From Gorsachius magnificus (lineage: Eukaryota > Chordata > Aves > Pelecaniformes > Ardeidae): a DNA stretch of 64,000 nucleotides. This document shows, piece by piece, positions 46,201-57,299 of this stretch; positions within the stretch are counted from its first letter, which is position 1; each line of letters opens with the position of its first letter. The stretch is from positions 57,580,602 to 57,644,601 of the forward strand of contig CM067085.1 of the NCBI GenBank assembly GCA_034008185.1, read 5' to 3'. A model generated the notes under the pieces. The model had not been told where the DNA came from. It searched no databases and was given only the letters and a program-made list of their open reading frames with translations. A program made the position numbers and the translations under genes.

Positions 46201-49200
46201 AAGCTGAGTGCTATATAGAAGTATTTCCAGTTTACTTGTCAATCCATACATATCAAGAATATTAACCATAAAGATCTTAATTGCTTATTTATGGTATTTC
46301 TCATTGTTTCTCATGGAAAGGCTACACAACACACTAAGTTATTGCAGACTTCTTTTTGTCCGAAATGCACATTTTTCAAAATGGCTTTGGACAATGAAGA
46401 GGTTTATTTTAATTGATGATTAATTAAGAAATTGCTTATTATAACAGAAGGTGGAAGATGATACAGGGGATTTGAAATGTAGCTTGTTACTCATTTCAGA
46501 TGCTCCCTTTAATTATTTAGAAACAGTTTTGTGAAGAGGCATGTGTAAATTAATTGCAAGATGACCCAAAAGAGATCAGAAAAGAAACCAGCTTATCTGG
46601 CCTCTGAGGATGAAAAAGTGAGCATTGTATCTGAAATTAAATTACCTTGATATTAGAAACTGTCTTCAGTCTAAATCTACATCAGAAAACACCTGAATTT
46701 TCAAACTGTATTTTAACTTGAGGCTTGAGATCATGTCTCCTAATTATCTGAAAAGCAAATGGAGCTTAATTATGTTTTATTTAATGTGTTACAACTGAAA
46801 TAACGCTAATATTATTCACAAAATCATTCACACTTTTTCTACAGTTTCTTGTACCTCTTCTTTATCTTCATTTAGGAAGCCAAAGAGAGTAAAATGTAGG
46901 GAAATTAAAATCTGAAAAAGTTCCACCATCTTCACTATTATAATAATAGAAAATAAAAAATACGTCTCCACTGATATGATGGAAATTGTGATAGAAAACT
47001 AACTAGGAAACTACAATCACATTATTTAATTGCACTTCAGGACTTACCGCATGGTCTTCAGCAATTCAACTATTTTTATAAAACACTTTTTGTGATACTC
47101 ATGCATTTAACAGTTCATGTACATGTGCAGAAAAGCTAGATAAGATCATTTTTCTGTTGCAAGAATGCATTTTTATCAAAGCATGAAATGTAAGGATGAA
47201 ATTTGTTTTACTCTTTTTCTGTGTTAGAACACAGTATGTGGTCACAAAAGTATTTCAGAGTAACTACCATTTTATGGTGTTGCTGCCATTTACTCTTTCC
47301 TTACACGTCCATAATGGAAGCTTCACTGGGCTCTGCACACTCACAGGACTCTGCTTGTGGCTCAGTTAACTGGGATGTTAACATTTTAGTTTAGCAACTT
47401 AACATTTAGTTTAACACCAACTAAACCAGTAGAGCCACCTATTTCTGAAGCCTGCGTCACCAGACAGAGCCACATCCACCTAATGTCTTTGTCAAGACAA
47501 CATTGATTCAAATTCCAGGTAGATAAAATGTGTGTGTTCAGAGTAGGGATAATTAAAACCTGCAGAAAGTTAGTAAGAATATTCAAGTTCAAAAGCTAGA
47601 GGATACAAAATAAATTGTATGTATTCAGCAACAACAGCAGAACATGTCAATACTTATGCCACAACACAGAAGTTGGTTCAAGGGCCAGATTTACGCAATA
47701 AGAAAGAATTTAATGAGTAAAAAAGAATAATGGTGGAACGTAAGATTTCAGATTTAGATAAAAAACATGAACGATTTAAGGTAAATATTTTATTTTGAAG
47801 TGCCAATCAAAACTGTGCCTAGATTTGAAGAAAGTCTTCTGAAGCCATCTTAAGAGAAAACTTTGGGGTTTTTTTTAAGAAATGAAAATGTTTAACTGTA
47901 AATAAAACACACAATACTGACAGAGCAGCTACAGTGACTGTTGAATATGTAAGAACAGCCAATCTGTGTTAAGGATATGGAAAACTGAGGAAGAAAAATT
48001 AATGCATACATGACTAGCCAGAGACAGGGATATATCAAGGACAATGAATTTATCATAATGTTTAAATAAAAAAGGAGTGAAAAGGTAATGTGATATTTTT
48101 TTTTCCTTATTTATTTTTTTGAACATTAAGACTTCATAAATATTTTGAAGAATGCTGGTATTTTTGTAGACCTATCCAAGCTTATAAACTATCAGTACAT
48201 ACTGCCAGGGTAAGAGATTTCCGTTATTTATAAATCATGCCTGCACAAAATAAGTCATTAGTGTGAATGTTAAGGAGTAGATGCCCTCTGAGATCAAGCT
48301 TCAGCTATTTGTAACAGCTTTGCACAAGACTGCAGCATTTAGGAATTTACCTTTCAGTGACTGTATTCATGTTAGAGTAGAAGACTTTGTTACCATGCAT
48401 ACTGATCCACTTCTGGCAAACATATTAAGGGCTAGATTCTGCAACTCATTGTAAATCGCTATTCAGGGCGTGCCTCATCTAAACTTCCCTGCAGTCGAAG
48501 AAGCACTCTTGCTGACTTCATTAACTTTTCACAAGGTTAATTGGCTATCTACTACATGTAATGTGAATAGAAAGCAGAAGCTAATGGCATAGTAGGGTCA
48601 GACAGAACAAACTGATTTGTCATTAACATATCTGGCACAAAAATACGCTCACTTAAGTCTGAGATGTAAATCGTGATCAGGTCCATTCTCCTGCTAATAT
48701 GCAGGTCTCTCATATCATTAAAATTTAGAAGAGTGCTTGTATGTATCAATACCAAAATTCAGATCTAGGTAGATTTAAAACCAAAAATTCAGTCTGATAA
48801 ACTCCGTAGTACTGGGAACAACAGCAACTCAATATAAACCTAAATTAACTTTACAGAATGAAACTAGAAACTATTCGTTATGAAGTTCACAGCAGATGCA
48901 GAGTATCATTTGATGGAGTTAGGTTAAAACCCCATCTCAAACTCTTGAGAGGAACAACGATCCTTTTACATTACCTCCACTGAAATCTCCTTTGGTGCCA
49001 TGGGCCACTTGTGCTCATACTTTTCTTTCACAGTTTGTTCACTGTTCGCAGTTGGTGTTGAGTTCTCAGGCCGTACTCCATGGCTTGTTTTGCCCACCAG
49101 ATTTTGAACTGATTTTACCATATTCTTTAAATCCTCCGGGTATGGAGTGGGGTAACGTTTTAGATTTATTTCAACCTGAACATTCATAAAAAGAATTAAA

Positions 49201-52200
49201 GCACAAATACAAAATGAAAACAAGCATGCAAACTAAAACCATGGTTACAGTACTATGGCTAAGTGCAAATTCCTCAAATTTTTAATTAATCTATTTGAGG
49301 TAATGTGTTACATATAGCTATCTTTATGGATTTTTGGACTGAAATTTGCTTTCAGTTAAACCTCTGTCAACCTATAATGGAATTTCAGTGACATAAAATA
49401 ATGGATGAGAATGGTTCCCTATAAGCCTATCTTTTACCTTGTGAGAGTATTGTATTTTAATTCTACACTTTGCTTGAGAGTACTGACATATTAAATCACA
49501 CTTTTTCAAAACAATACTGGTGTAAATGCAGAATTAATTTAGCTATGTTCAGTGTACTGAATTAATCTGAATTATCTATGGCAGCTGAGAACAGGATCTG
49601 ATCTACTGGGAGCTATTTGCTCTTTGAGATGTATAATGTACGTACATGCACTCAAGTGTATCTTACTCTTTTTTCTTACACAGAAAATACAGGAAAACAC
49701 ACTCAAACCCCTATAGAAAAGTCACCCTAAGTCACACTGAGTAGTACTTTAACTGTCAGACCTACAGATTTTCTAGAAAACTCCACATTGTAAGTTTACA
49801 ATTTTTATCACTCAGAAGAAGAGAAACACTGTATTTCCCAAGTCTGAAGCAATCCTCATTTGAAGACAATTCTACAAAATCCCAGGGTTGAGTGAAAGGG
49901 GAAGAGCAGCTGAGAAGAATGGATGACATCACCCCTTGTCACGTGGGAAGACATCACACGACCAGCAAATTGATGGTGCAGCTAATGACCACATCAGGAA
50001 TGATCCAAGCAGGAAAGACAACATACATGATGCTGACTTCTCCTTATACCTTTTCCACTGTGTTACAGACATATTTTTGTCTGCTGAACATCACACCACA
50101 ACATGAGAAGAGACGCTGAGGAAACGGAAGTGTGCATTCAAGCAAAGCATGACCTCGGCAAGGCTGCTTGGGCTGTGCAGGGAGTGGGGGCATCTTGTAG
50201 GTCTGTCCCTTAAGCCTAGTCTGCAGCAGATACTTCCCTCTCCTCCACAGAGCACCTCCTGCTCTTCCACGCTCCGTCCTTCGTGCTGCAAACCTGCCCT
50301 ACCTCCACCACCCTTCTCCGAGCTGTGAAAAATGATTGGGGCTTAAGTACCAAACTTGGGATTCACAAGGTGAACCAGTGAGCACACCTTGTGGAGCGGC
50401 AAGCCCGCTGCTGAGTGCACGTAACAGCCACCAAATGCAGTCAGCTGAAATGCAGAAGGTGCTGGCTGAGTCTGCCACTCTCTTTGGGCCTGAATTAGGG
50501 GTGGAAGTGCAGTAAAATCCTTCAGTGGAGTAAAATAACAGCTCCCAGTGCAAGCTGTGCGTGACAGAATAACTGTTCCCAATTATGAGGCTGTGAAATT
50601 TGAAATTACTCCACATTTACCATCAGATAAGTATTTGGAAGCATTTACCACAAAGAAGCTTTTAGCTCATTGTGTACATGAGGTAAGGAAAGGGAGCTTA
50701 CTTTTTAATAGCTCACTATTATAGCTGTTGGATTTTAAATTCCTAAGAAGTTAGGAAAAATGGAATTTTGGATTCAAATGCATATGGTTCTTTGATAGGA
50801 ATATTTTAGAAGCAAAAGCATGTTTGATTTGGAAAATAAAACTATATGAAACACTAGCATACAATTCTGAACCACAATAGAATAAACATTACGGATAATA
50901 GATTCTGACATGACTTTAACATAAAACGTTAAAATGTATGACTATGATGTCATATGTTAATAAAGAGTTTCAACAGAAAACATAAATTAAGTCTGTAAAG
51001 CATTACTTAAGCTCTGGTTGATTTACGGTTGAAAGAAATCGTATTTAGGTGTGGCCTAATTAGGCAATTGCTTTTTCACAAAATTCAGACCATGATTTAA
51101 ATGTAAGGTCTACAGAAGAAAATAGCTAAAAGTCAAGTCCCAGAGCAAATCCTCAATAAGTACTAGTCAAGGAAAAATTAACTGAAAGACTTCCATGAGA
51201 TAGACAAGTCATAGAAAGGGATTTCAGCAAGAGTTTCACATCACTGTGAGTGTTAATATTAAACATACTGGCAGCTGTGGTAGGTGATGCCCACTAGAAT
51301 GCAGGTATTTTCACCACTGATTTCAACTTAACATCACAGAGGAAATCTGTGCTCCCTGTCAATACAATTCTTGTATGTTTAATACTACTTCAAAAATAGA
51401 ATGACCTTGAAAAGAGAATTTTCAAAGTTCAATATTCTTGATGGAAGAAGTTACTGAACAATTTCAATTACCAAATCTATTTGAACATATAGTTGGCTGA
51501 GAGTTCAGTTTTAACTATGAAAGATAAAAAATGAAAACTATGAATGCTTTTATAAAAAGCTACCAATGTTTGTGGTTACCACCTACTGATTATTTAAATT
51601 AACCTTCACATTCATACCATAAAAGTCTGGTGAAACTGCTAAAAACATACATGTTAAAACCTTCCTAAGACCTATTGCAACACATGGATGGAGTGACACA
51701 CACTAAGTTCTCAAAAGGTTCCAGCAATTAGCTTTTAGTTCATGTGCATGCATCTAAACACAGGCTGGTGAACAGTCCAGTCAAAGAACTCTTTACAACA
51801 CTTTTATGGTCATTCATATATAGAGATGAATTGGCATTACTGGGAAAGGGCACAGAAAGACGCCAATAAGCATTTCTATCTTCTTAATAGTAATTGAATA
51901 TGAGATCATTTTTTCATGGCTTGGGCAAAAAGGCTGTTTTCTGTGATAGGAAAAAACGCCCCACACACCTTCAGTGGGAAATCTCCTTTCTCAGCCTGGC
52001 AAGATTTCCCAGGTTTGAACAACATAATATCTCTACTTTCAGTTTTTACAAACTACAGGTATTTACAGGCATCTGGTATACGAGAGAGGAGAAATGCTCT
52101 CTTCAAGGTACACAGGTGGGAGGAAGTATCTGATCAGCTCCTAGCTCCCTGCTTAGCTTTTAATTTAATAATTCTTCTCTATATAAACAATAACTAGCAT

Positions 52201-55200
52201 TCTTCTCTATATAAGCAATAACTATAGCATCAGCTGCAAAATTTAGTGTTTTGGACTGATGGGAAGATGTTAGGACCATTATGAAGGAAAGTAGCATTGG
52301 ATTGCATATGGGAATAGAGGAATCTCATGCAGAAACAGACTCAGGTACTATGGCATTGGTTCATATCCACCCTCTATGGATGAGAGGGAGAACAGGTAAG
52401 TAAGAATTCCAGGAAATATATTTTAGTGTTGGACTCTTCCACAGCTAAGGAGCAGTGACACAAAGCATAAAGACTGTCTTGACCTTTGGGATGGCCAAGC
52501 CAAAACGTTACGGAGAGTGCAGCCCTGTGGGACATGGATCACCCATACGGTACACACCACCCCTTCTGCTGGCAGCACGACCGGCTGCAGGCTGCCCTTC
52601 TCATGTTCTGCTGCAACTGGGCTGAGACTGCAGCTGACCAATGCACACCTCTGGGAATGCAAACCCTGCTCCACAGGCCACAACTTTGGCAGCAGCTGCC
52701 AGGGATGAGCAAACAGCCCAGGTAAGAACCACTGCAACCAGAGCATCCATTGCATCCTGAACAGCTCTGGTACAGCACACCTGGGCCTGGGATCACACCA
52801 CGAAGAGACATCTGCTCACAGCATGGGCACAGGCCAGCTATTTTTGTTAAATCTTGTTTCTAGGAAACCAGAAAATGTGGTACTGTGTCTCGGCTGCGTT
52901 TGCCTCCCCATTTTCCATACAGCAGATGGCAGCATTTGAACTGCGGTACAAGAACAGCATTCAGTGGATGAAGGATTTATTTTTTCTACAAGAACAGTTT
53001 ACTCAAAGGAAACATTTGTTTCAGTCATTTATAGTGTTCTGAGATATATTAAAACCAAAATGACTATCTAAGTGATATAATTCATATATTATGTTTCAAT
53101 ATTTAAAATAATGCTTGCAAATAACAATACAATTAAATTCTATTATCTTAGAAATTTATATCTATTTCTCTGCTAATGTTTCAATTATTTTGCACACTTG
53201 GATAGCCACATTACCCACAGTTAAAATTCTAGTAAGAAGTGGTGGAACAATATAAAACTCTCCCAGATGCTCTGTTTTCTGCTTATGACCCATAAATCTG
53301 CAGTTCATCCAGGGTAAAATTTCAGTTTATTCATTGTGAGGCAAAGGTTGCTTTTTGACTTCATTTTCTGCGTTACTAAAGCAGCAGAGTCCATTATCTC
53401 TGGTTACAAGAGTTAGATTAAAAGTCCTAATTGGGAAAAATATTAAAAAGAGAAATCTAAAATTTCCAAGAAGATCCAAATGCAATGTTAAATAGCTATT
53501 AATAACAGTGTTGTTAATTTTAAAATTCAAATATGATTTAAATCTCCCCATACAATTTTTGTCTCTGGCAATACATTTTGGGTCATTTTGGGTCACCCAA
53601 AACATTGGGTATTCTACCACAGTTAAAAATTTGCAGTGTTATATGTTTGATCTGGGGTAATTCCTTTCTATTATTCAACAAATAGAAATTTTCATGCCAT
53701 GTAAACATACATGGTCCTGACAATATCATTCTAACAATGTAACTGATTAAGGGCTCAATTGAAAACTCTGGAATTGTATTAATTTCAGATAAATGGGGGA
53801 GGATATTCATGTTTTGATCTTCATTTCTGGTAGGTTACAAAATTGATGAGAGATACCCTCTCCACTGCACATTCCTGTGTAACTCCATGAAGTTGCAAAG
53901 CTCTTTGTCAACTTCCACTTTGAGAGGAATATGGAATCCCCTATGTAATCTAAATGTTTCTAAGGAACTAGGTGGTTGGACATCAATTCTAAGTCTCCAA
54001 ACATTTTGTGTTAATTTTGTCTTCATAACAGAACACCTGTCACAGTAGGAACCCGACATCAGGGTTATGGGCCTGAACTAACTTAAGAAATCAAAGTTTT
54101 GCTGTCTAGACAACAATAGCAAAAGCAAAAATTGGTAATGTGTACTTCAGGGAGAACAGATGTTATTTTCCTCAACTGCTGTACTTGAAACATGGTGACA
54201 AGTATTTTCTGGGTATTTAGAACACAAAAATAGTTCAAGTCAAGATCTGCAAATTGGACCCTGTCCATAATACGTGAATACCAGAATAAATCAAATAGAA
54301 CTTACCTTAACTTTCCCTGCATTTTCCTCCTCTTCCTTTTTTTCTTCAAATTCAAAGGCAACAGTCATACGTTGCTGTCTCTGCTCCTCCCATAAAGTAG
54401 GGTTAAAACTATCACTGTCTGACTGGAAATCTACGGTTAAATTGCAAACAGCAACGCACAAGAAAAAAGTAATTAGTGCACCCAACAGAAGATTGGAAAT
54501 GATCTAAAAAGACATGTTTGTAGTTGGTCCTGTGATCCTGGATTATTGTTTTAAAACTGTTGAGAGGGCAATGAGAATAGTAACTGACAAACCATTACAA
54601 ACAGAGTTTAATATTAAAACTGAAATGGAAGTGGTGGGAAGCAACAGGGTTTCAGGGCAGGTCTGGAGCTGAGGGGCAAACTCTCTAACTTCACGTAGGT
54701 ATATTAGGAGCCAGACCCTCAGTTCTGCCAGGCTCAGAGCTCTAGGAGCTGGCCCACCACCCAGCTCTCTCTGACAGGTCCAGTGTCTCTGCAGGTTGAG
54801 CTGGCTCTGGCCAACAGCCTGTCCACACGGCAGCAAAGCATATCCTAGAATTTCTGTCCATGCACACTCAATTCCCAAGTTCAAACTGTTTATTCAAGGC
54901 CATTCTTCTGAGAATAAAAAAGTGTTTAAGTAAATGTAAATCTGATGGCCTGAGAATAACTGATTTGCAAACAGGATTCCTTTGTGTATGACAAAATACA
55001 GACTGTTATGTGTGCACCACTGGCTTTATGTCTCAGAAGAGACACACTCAGAACCACACCTGAAACCCCTTCCTCTCCCTCCCTCTGTTTTTTTTTCCTG
55101 CTATCTGAACAAGCACTGCAGATGGCGTTTTACCTTCATCACTGCGGGGTTGCTGGGGAAACATGTAGTTAGTCAGTACTCTCTGCTTTGTTTCTGGATG

Positions 55201-57299
55201 AGCCTCAGTTTGCAGTGGAATGAGAGCCTTGGACTGTACAGGAAAGGCAAAACAAAGAACTGTTAACTCAGAGCATGTGTGTTAACTGAGATGGGATTTT
55301 AGCACTTGATAAATAGAAAATGCAAGATTAATTACAATTCTGTATGAAAATAAACTTCTCTATGGACTAAACCAAAGTATTAATCTTGTGGAAATGCCTC
55401 CCCTCCCATTCCTCTCTTCTGTAATTCCTGTAATTCCTATTGGGATCAAGAGAAAAACACTAAATATCAGAAATACTGACTGTTCAGAGTCGTACCAGTG
55501 AGGAAGCTAAAGGATCAGCAGAACAGAGCTGCAACTACGCAGTTAAAACACCCACATTATGGCTGTGATCTATTTTAAGCTAGGACTAAAGAGGAGTAAA
55601 TTCATGATAGTTAGTAGTTCATCTGAGGGTAAACCTGGTGCAAGATGCTGGAGAATTTACATGGAGGTACTCTGAATATTCAGATGTTACTGTTGTGTTT
55701 TACTTTAATTGATTATTTTTTATCATTGCTTTGCTCTAATGTAGCATCTAGAGTGACTGTCATAGTTCATAGAATAGAATCTACACAATACCACAGAAAA
55801 GTCAAAATGCTGAAAAAGTATTGTATATTTAAAAGGAAGTGTATGTTCTGTGGTTGGGCTGAGTCGTCATGTATTGTTATTTTTTTAATGGAAATTAGAG
55901 TGAAAAAAAGGAGAATCCTAATTTAACGCATTAAAATTTACTCATAATTTTCTGTTATCCCTCCCACTTCCCTCCCCTCCCTTCAGCTTTAAAATTTTTT
56001 ACTTAGCTATAAAAGTAAAAAGTACATTTAAGGAGCAGTGCAATAAGCATGTACCAATGTAAATCTACTGACTGCATTGCTTTTGGCTTTCCTATGATTT
56101 GAGGGTACAGCTGAATGGTATGCACTGTCCAGGAGTCAGCAGGAATTTTGCCTGACATCTTGACAAAGCAAAGACCCTGTCTGCTGGGCTGTGCCCTGTG
56201 GATAGGCATGGGCTCTGCTCTGAGCATGGGTTCTGCAACCAGCAGTGCTCAGCAGAGGCATACACAGACGACCTCCTGCAAACAGGAGCTGCAGGACCTG
56301 AGTCCCTATGGCTTTTTCATACAGATAGAAGCATGGATTAATTTCCAGAAGCACAGTAATTGGCCCCTGAAGAATTATCCTCATCAACTTCAGTTAAAGA
56401 GGTATGATATCTGAACATGGGCATTATTGCAAAGTGAGAAAGATGAGAATATGAGAATTTATTGAGATTATCGAAAACTGTTAGGTATGTCGAACATTTC
56501 TAACATGGTACAAATTGAGTTTTCTCCATTTAGAGTTAAATTGTTGAAGTCCAAAATTATTCTATCCACCAATCCTAGAAAGGATTGAGACTTATTTTAG
56601 TGCTCAGATGCTGGCTGAACTGTTACGTTTCTCAGCATTCATGTTACATAGTTTATTTTAAAATAGAATCCTAAACAATATATAGTAGTGAAACCAAACC
56701 CCTTGGAACAAAGAAAGGCATACTTAAATTTAAAAGGAACTTAAATGAGAGTTTTCTCCAAAACAAGACTACGAGTTCTTGTGCACCTTTTACATGCTTA
56801 AACTCCCACTGACTTTAATGTAATTTAAAATATGCAGAAATGGAAGCATGGACAGAAAAAGGGAAAAGGAAGATGACAAGAATGGAGGCATACATGGAGT
56901 AAAGGATGCAACAAACTAGTAAGTTTGATAACAAAGTCTTACCTCTTGAATTTCTATTTACAAAATATTCACTTGATACTTTTGGCCTGTATTTACTTAC
57001 TACTTTTGCAAGGATATAGAAGCAAGTAATAAATCCTGCAAAGGTGATCTTTCCAAGATAAAAAATGGCAGCCAGAAGAATCTATACCTTGATATGAAAG
57101 CATGAAGCTGGAGTGGGAGCAAACACTTCTAAAACTACAATCATGTATTAAATTATAGGTTTCATTTATTGCCCTTACTAAGACCCCTAGTACTTTACTA
57201 AAGAAAATATGAATATAATAAATCATTACCTGGTTGTCAGAAAGCCACAAAGCTGCAAGTTCTTTAAGTTTAGTAAAAGTGAATGGTAAATTCTTCAGT
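16113..57299 (-). CDS. LRRC7: LRRC7 (densin-180), C-terminal thirteen exons, spliced
   Basis: Spliced on the - strand from exons 57230..57299, 55134..55233, 54306..54430, 48975..49175, 40786..40897, 40374..40554, 37695..39371, 35761..35910, 31055..31174, 25895..26113, 24507..24599, 21764..21838 and 16113..16220; stop TAA at 16113..16115. Splice phases agree at every junction, giving about 1,076 residues. Order: last LRR ([13 protein letters not shown]), a long disordered Ser/Pro-rich region with a CaM-KIIN-like segment ([12 protein letters not shown]), then a PDZ domain (GLGFSISGG carboxylate-binding loop) ending [15 protein letters not shown]7 is a LAP-family scaffold of the postsynaptic density. 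Known partners of densin include CaMKII, alpha-actinin, delta-catenin, Shank and MAGUIN-1. The N-terminal LRR exons lie beyond 64000. The largest exon has an apparent one-base deletion near 37900, treated here as an assembly error rather than a pseudogene, because all other exons and splice sites are intact. Confidence 0.96.
16418..16502 (+). mobile_element. CR1 3'-end fragment, forward orientation
   Basis: The segment aggggctggactaaatcacc, followed by tcttccaactgaaatcattc and tgtgactctatgat, matches the last 80 or so bases of a CR1 element, ending in the diagnostic ATTCTGTGACTCTATGAT tail repeat. Very short and diverged. Confidence 0.85.
19881..20107 (-). mobile_element. CR1 3'-end fragment, reverse orientation
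   Basis: Begins cagaatcatagaatcattta and continues ggttggaaaagacctttaag, closely resembling the copy at 11373. The stretch through aaatttttcctaatgtctaac corresponds to the end of ORF2 and the CR1 3' UTR. About 225 bases, 5'-truncated. Confidence 0.93.
20561..20630 (+). repeat. G-rich purine tract
   Basis: Contains several G runs (ggggtaggaggggcgggggg) followed by an alternating purine (GA/GGA) stretch. It has enough closely spaced G runs for a quadruplex-forming sequence on the + strand, which is the non-template strand relative to + and the template strand for LRRC7. Confidence 0.6.
20751..21047 (+). other. Unrecognised 98-codon open reading frame inside an LRRC7 intron
   Basis: ATG-to-TAG frame on the strand opposite LRRC7. 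The predicted product starts with a hydrophobic segment ([19 protein letters not shown]) and becomes strongly basic toward the C-terminus ([17 protein letters not shown]). There is no similarity that I recognise and no obvious upstream exon. An internal acceptor-like sequence (tgctgccag at about 20787..20795) could instead open a downstream exon. A chance frame is the default explanation; a retrocopy or a lineage-specific small gene are alternatives. Confidence 0.15.
21764..21838 (-). CDS. LRRC7: LRRC7 coding exon: PDZ middle
   Basis: Acceptor gacttatag|GGT and donor CTCCAG|gtatgg. The 75-nt symmetric phase 0-0 exon encodes [20 protein letters not shown] then DKILQ, the central strands and the helix A region of the PDZ domain. 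Confidence 0.96.
21839..24506 (-). other. LRRC7: LRRC7 intron
   Basis: AT-rich; no repeat family, RNA gene or extra exon recognised. Short A/T tracts only (for example around 23598..23606). Confidence 0.6.
24507..24599 (-). CDS. LRRC7: LRRC7 coding exon: PDZ N-terminal part with binding loop
   Basis: Acceptor aacctag|TTT and donor GATAAG|gtaagt. The 93-nt phase 0-0 exon encodes [20 protein letters not shown] followed by [15 protein letters not shown] is the classic PDZ carboxylate-binding motif. Confidence 0.97.
24600..25894 (-). other. LRRC7: LRRC7 intron
   Basis: No repeats or exons recognised. The + strand frames at 24772..25140 and 25266..25580 show no recognisable similarity. Confidence 0.6.
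25895..26113 (-). CDS. LRRC7: LRRC7 coding exon: linker before PDZ
   Basis: Acceptor ttacccacag|GCA and donor GAGCAG|gtgagg. The 219-nt phase 0-0 exon encodes [20 protein letters not shown] through [19 protein letters not shown] to DAYQEQ. The frame stays open upstream to 26167, but the acceptor at 26114..26115 matches the known exon edge best. This Ser/Gln-rich linker leads directly into the PDZ domain. Confidence 0.93.
26114..31054 (-). other. LRRC7: LRRC7 intron
   Basis: About 4.9 kb with no repeat family recognised. Open frames on both strands at 27939..28621 overlap each other and carry no recognisable domain. A C tract sits near 28948. Confidence 0.6.
31055..31174 (-). CDS. LRRC7: LRRC7 coding exon (symmetric, potentially alternative)
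   Basis: Acceptor ctgcaacag|ACC and donor AAGAAG|gtaagc. The 120-nt phase 0-0 exon encodes [20 protein letters not shown] then [20 protein letters not shown]. Skipping it would keep the frame. Confidence 0.95.
31175..35760 (-). other. LRRC7: LRRC7 intron
   Basis: AT-rich, with an A tract near 32140 and a GT-type simple repeat at 34556..34592. No further exon or interspersed repeat recognised; frames such as 32825..33151 (-) look like chance. Confidence 0.6.
34556..34592 (+). repeat. GT-rich microsatellite
   Basis: Interrupted (GT)n run, about 37 bases (tgtgtgtgtgtttgtgtgtg and flanks). A shorter AC run lies about 170 bases to its left, near 34381..34393. Confidence 0.85.
35761..35910 (-). 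CDS. LRRC7: LRRC7 coding exon (symmetric, potentially alternative)
   Basis: Acceptor ctactcag|ACC and donor CCGAAA|gtaagt. The 150-nt phase 0-0 exon encodes [20 protein letters not shown] then [19 protein letters not shown] to LPLPK. Corresponds to a segment of mammalian densin carrying [17 protein letters not shown]. Confidence 0.93.
35911..37694 (-). other. LRRC7: LRRC7 intron
   Basis: No repeat family or extra exon recognised. Confidence 0.6.
37695..39371 (-). CDS. LRRC7: LRRC7 large central exon, with an apparent one-base deletion
   Basis: Acceptor gtttttgcag|GCT and donor GACAGG|gtatgt, 1,677 nt. It encodes the disordered scaffold region from [19 protein letters not shown] through [38 protein letters not shown] and [15 protein letters not shown], then, in a different frame, [19 protein letters not shown] to [16 protein letters not shown]. 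The two frames meet at about 37895..37908. With one extra base there, the exon phase (1 nt completing the previous codon, then 559 codons) would be exact; as given it is not. Because the protein is conserved on both sides and the break sits in a GC palindrome, an assembly error is the likeliest cause. Confidence 0.95.
37895..37908. repeat. Perfect 14-bp palindrome at the LRRC7 frame break
   Basis: AAACCGGCCGGTTT is identical to its own reverse complement. The LRRC7 reading frame shifts here by one missing base relative to the conserved protein. Confidence 0.9.
39071..39127 (-). other. LRRC7: CaM-KIIN-like segment of densin
   Basis: Encodes [19 protein letters not shown]. The RxxxIxxDRI pattern resembles the CaMKII inhibitor protein core (a basic residue, hydrophobics, then a D-R-I triplet). 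A central densin region with CaM-KIIN similarity is reported to bind CaMKII. That this segment is the same site is inferred from sequence resemblance. Confidence 0.6.
39372..40373 (-). other. LRRC7: LRRC7 intron
   Basis: No repeat family or exon recognised. The LRRC7 frame runs open for 65 bases beyond the acceptor, but the acceptor and phase argue that this is intron. Confidence 0.65.
40374..40554 (-). CDS. LRRC7: LRRC7 coding exon
   Basis: Acceptor ttgtttcag|AA and donor GAACAG|gtgtga. The 181-nt exon begins with two bases of a Glu codon and encodes [38 protein letters not shown] and ending AVNNSLWGN plus AG. Highly Ser/Asp-rich. Confidence 0.96.
40786..40897 (-). CDS. LRRC7: LRRC7 coding exon
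   Basis: Acceptor attcctcag|GAT and donor AAGAAAG|gtacta. The 112-nt exon encodes [20 protein letters not shown] and [17 protein letters not shown]; ends with the first base of a Glu codon. The short intron to the next exon is only 231 nt (40555..40785). Confidence 0.96.
40898..48974 (-). other. LRRC7: LRRC7 intron (about 8 kb)
   Basis: AT-rich. No CR1 or other family that I recognise. The region 41590..42050 has a purine-rich + strand open frame (41660..42040) overlapped by a - strand frame, without similarity; 43500..45500 is of more even composition but gives no coherent frame. A tracts occur near 43219 and T tracts near 48102. Confidence 0.55.
48975..49175 (-). CDS. LRRC7: LRRC7 coding exon
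   Basis: Acceptor atgttcag|GTT and donor GTGGAG|gtaatg. The 201-nt phase 0-0 exon encodes [40 protein letters not shown] and ending [16 protein letters not shown]. Confidence 0.96.
49176..54305 (-). other. LRRC7: LRRC7 intron (about 5.1 kb)
   Basis: Contains the 28-bp tandem duplication at 52171..52226 and a GC-richer patch at 52430..52810 with overlapping open frames on both strands. I could not match either frame to a densin alternative exon. The rest is AT-rich and unremarkable. Confidence 0.55.
52171..52226 (+). repeat. Tandem duplication of a 28-bp unit
   Basis: Two adjacent copies starting attcttctctatataaacaa and attcttctctatataagcaa. They differ at very few positions, so the duplication looks recent. 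Confidence 0.85.
54306..54430 (-). CDS. LRRC7: LRRC7 coding exon (acidic region)
   Basis: Acceptor aaccgtag|AT and donor GTTAAG|gtaagt. The 125-nt exon encodes [20 protein letters not shown] then [21 protein letters not shown]. Begins with two bases of an Asp codon; ends in phase 0. Confidence 0.96.
54431..55133 (-). other. LRRC7: LRRC7 intron
   Basis: About 0.7 kb with no exon or repeat recognised; the 113-codon - strand frame at 54543..54884 has no recognisable similarity. Confidence 0.6.
55134..55233 (-). CDS. LRRC7: LRRC7 coding exon, directly after the LRR domain
   Basis: Acceptor cctgtacag|TCC and donor GATGAAG|gtaaaa. The 100-nt exon encodes [20 protein letters not shown] and [13 protein letters not shown]. 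This is the conserved LAP-family segment that follows the last [13 protein letters not shown] is distinctive. Confidence 0.96.
55234..57229 (-). other. LRRC7: LRRC7 intron
   Basis: No exon or interspersed repeat recognised. Frames at 55645..55926 (+) and 56136..56387 (-) have no similarity that I recognise. Confidence 0.6.
57230..57299 (-). CDS. LRRC7: LRRC7 coding exon: last leucine-rich repeat
   Basis: Acceptor catttacag|AC and donor AACCAG|gtaatg. The 70-nt exon encodes [20 protein letters not shown] then DNQ, the final LRR of the densin LRR domain. It starts with one base of the preceding codon. It is the most upstream LRRC7 exon that I can find in the window. Confidence 0.95.

Noticed and set aside
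52423..52811. Two overlapping - strand frames between LRRC7 exons, considered as an alternative densin exon
   Set aside because: Neither frame resembles densin as I know it, and a phase-matched acceptor and donor pair was not evident. Left as intron.
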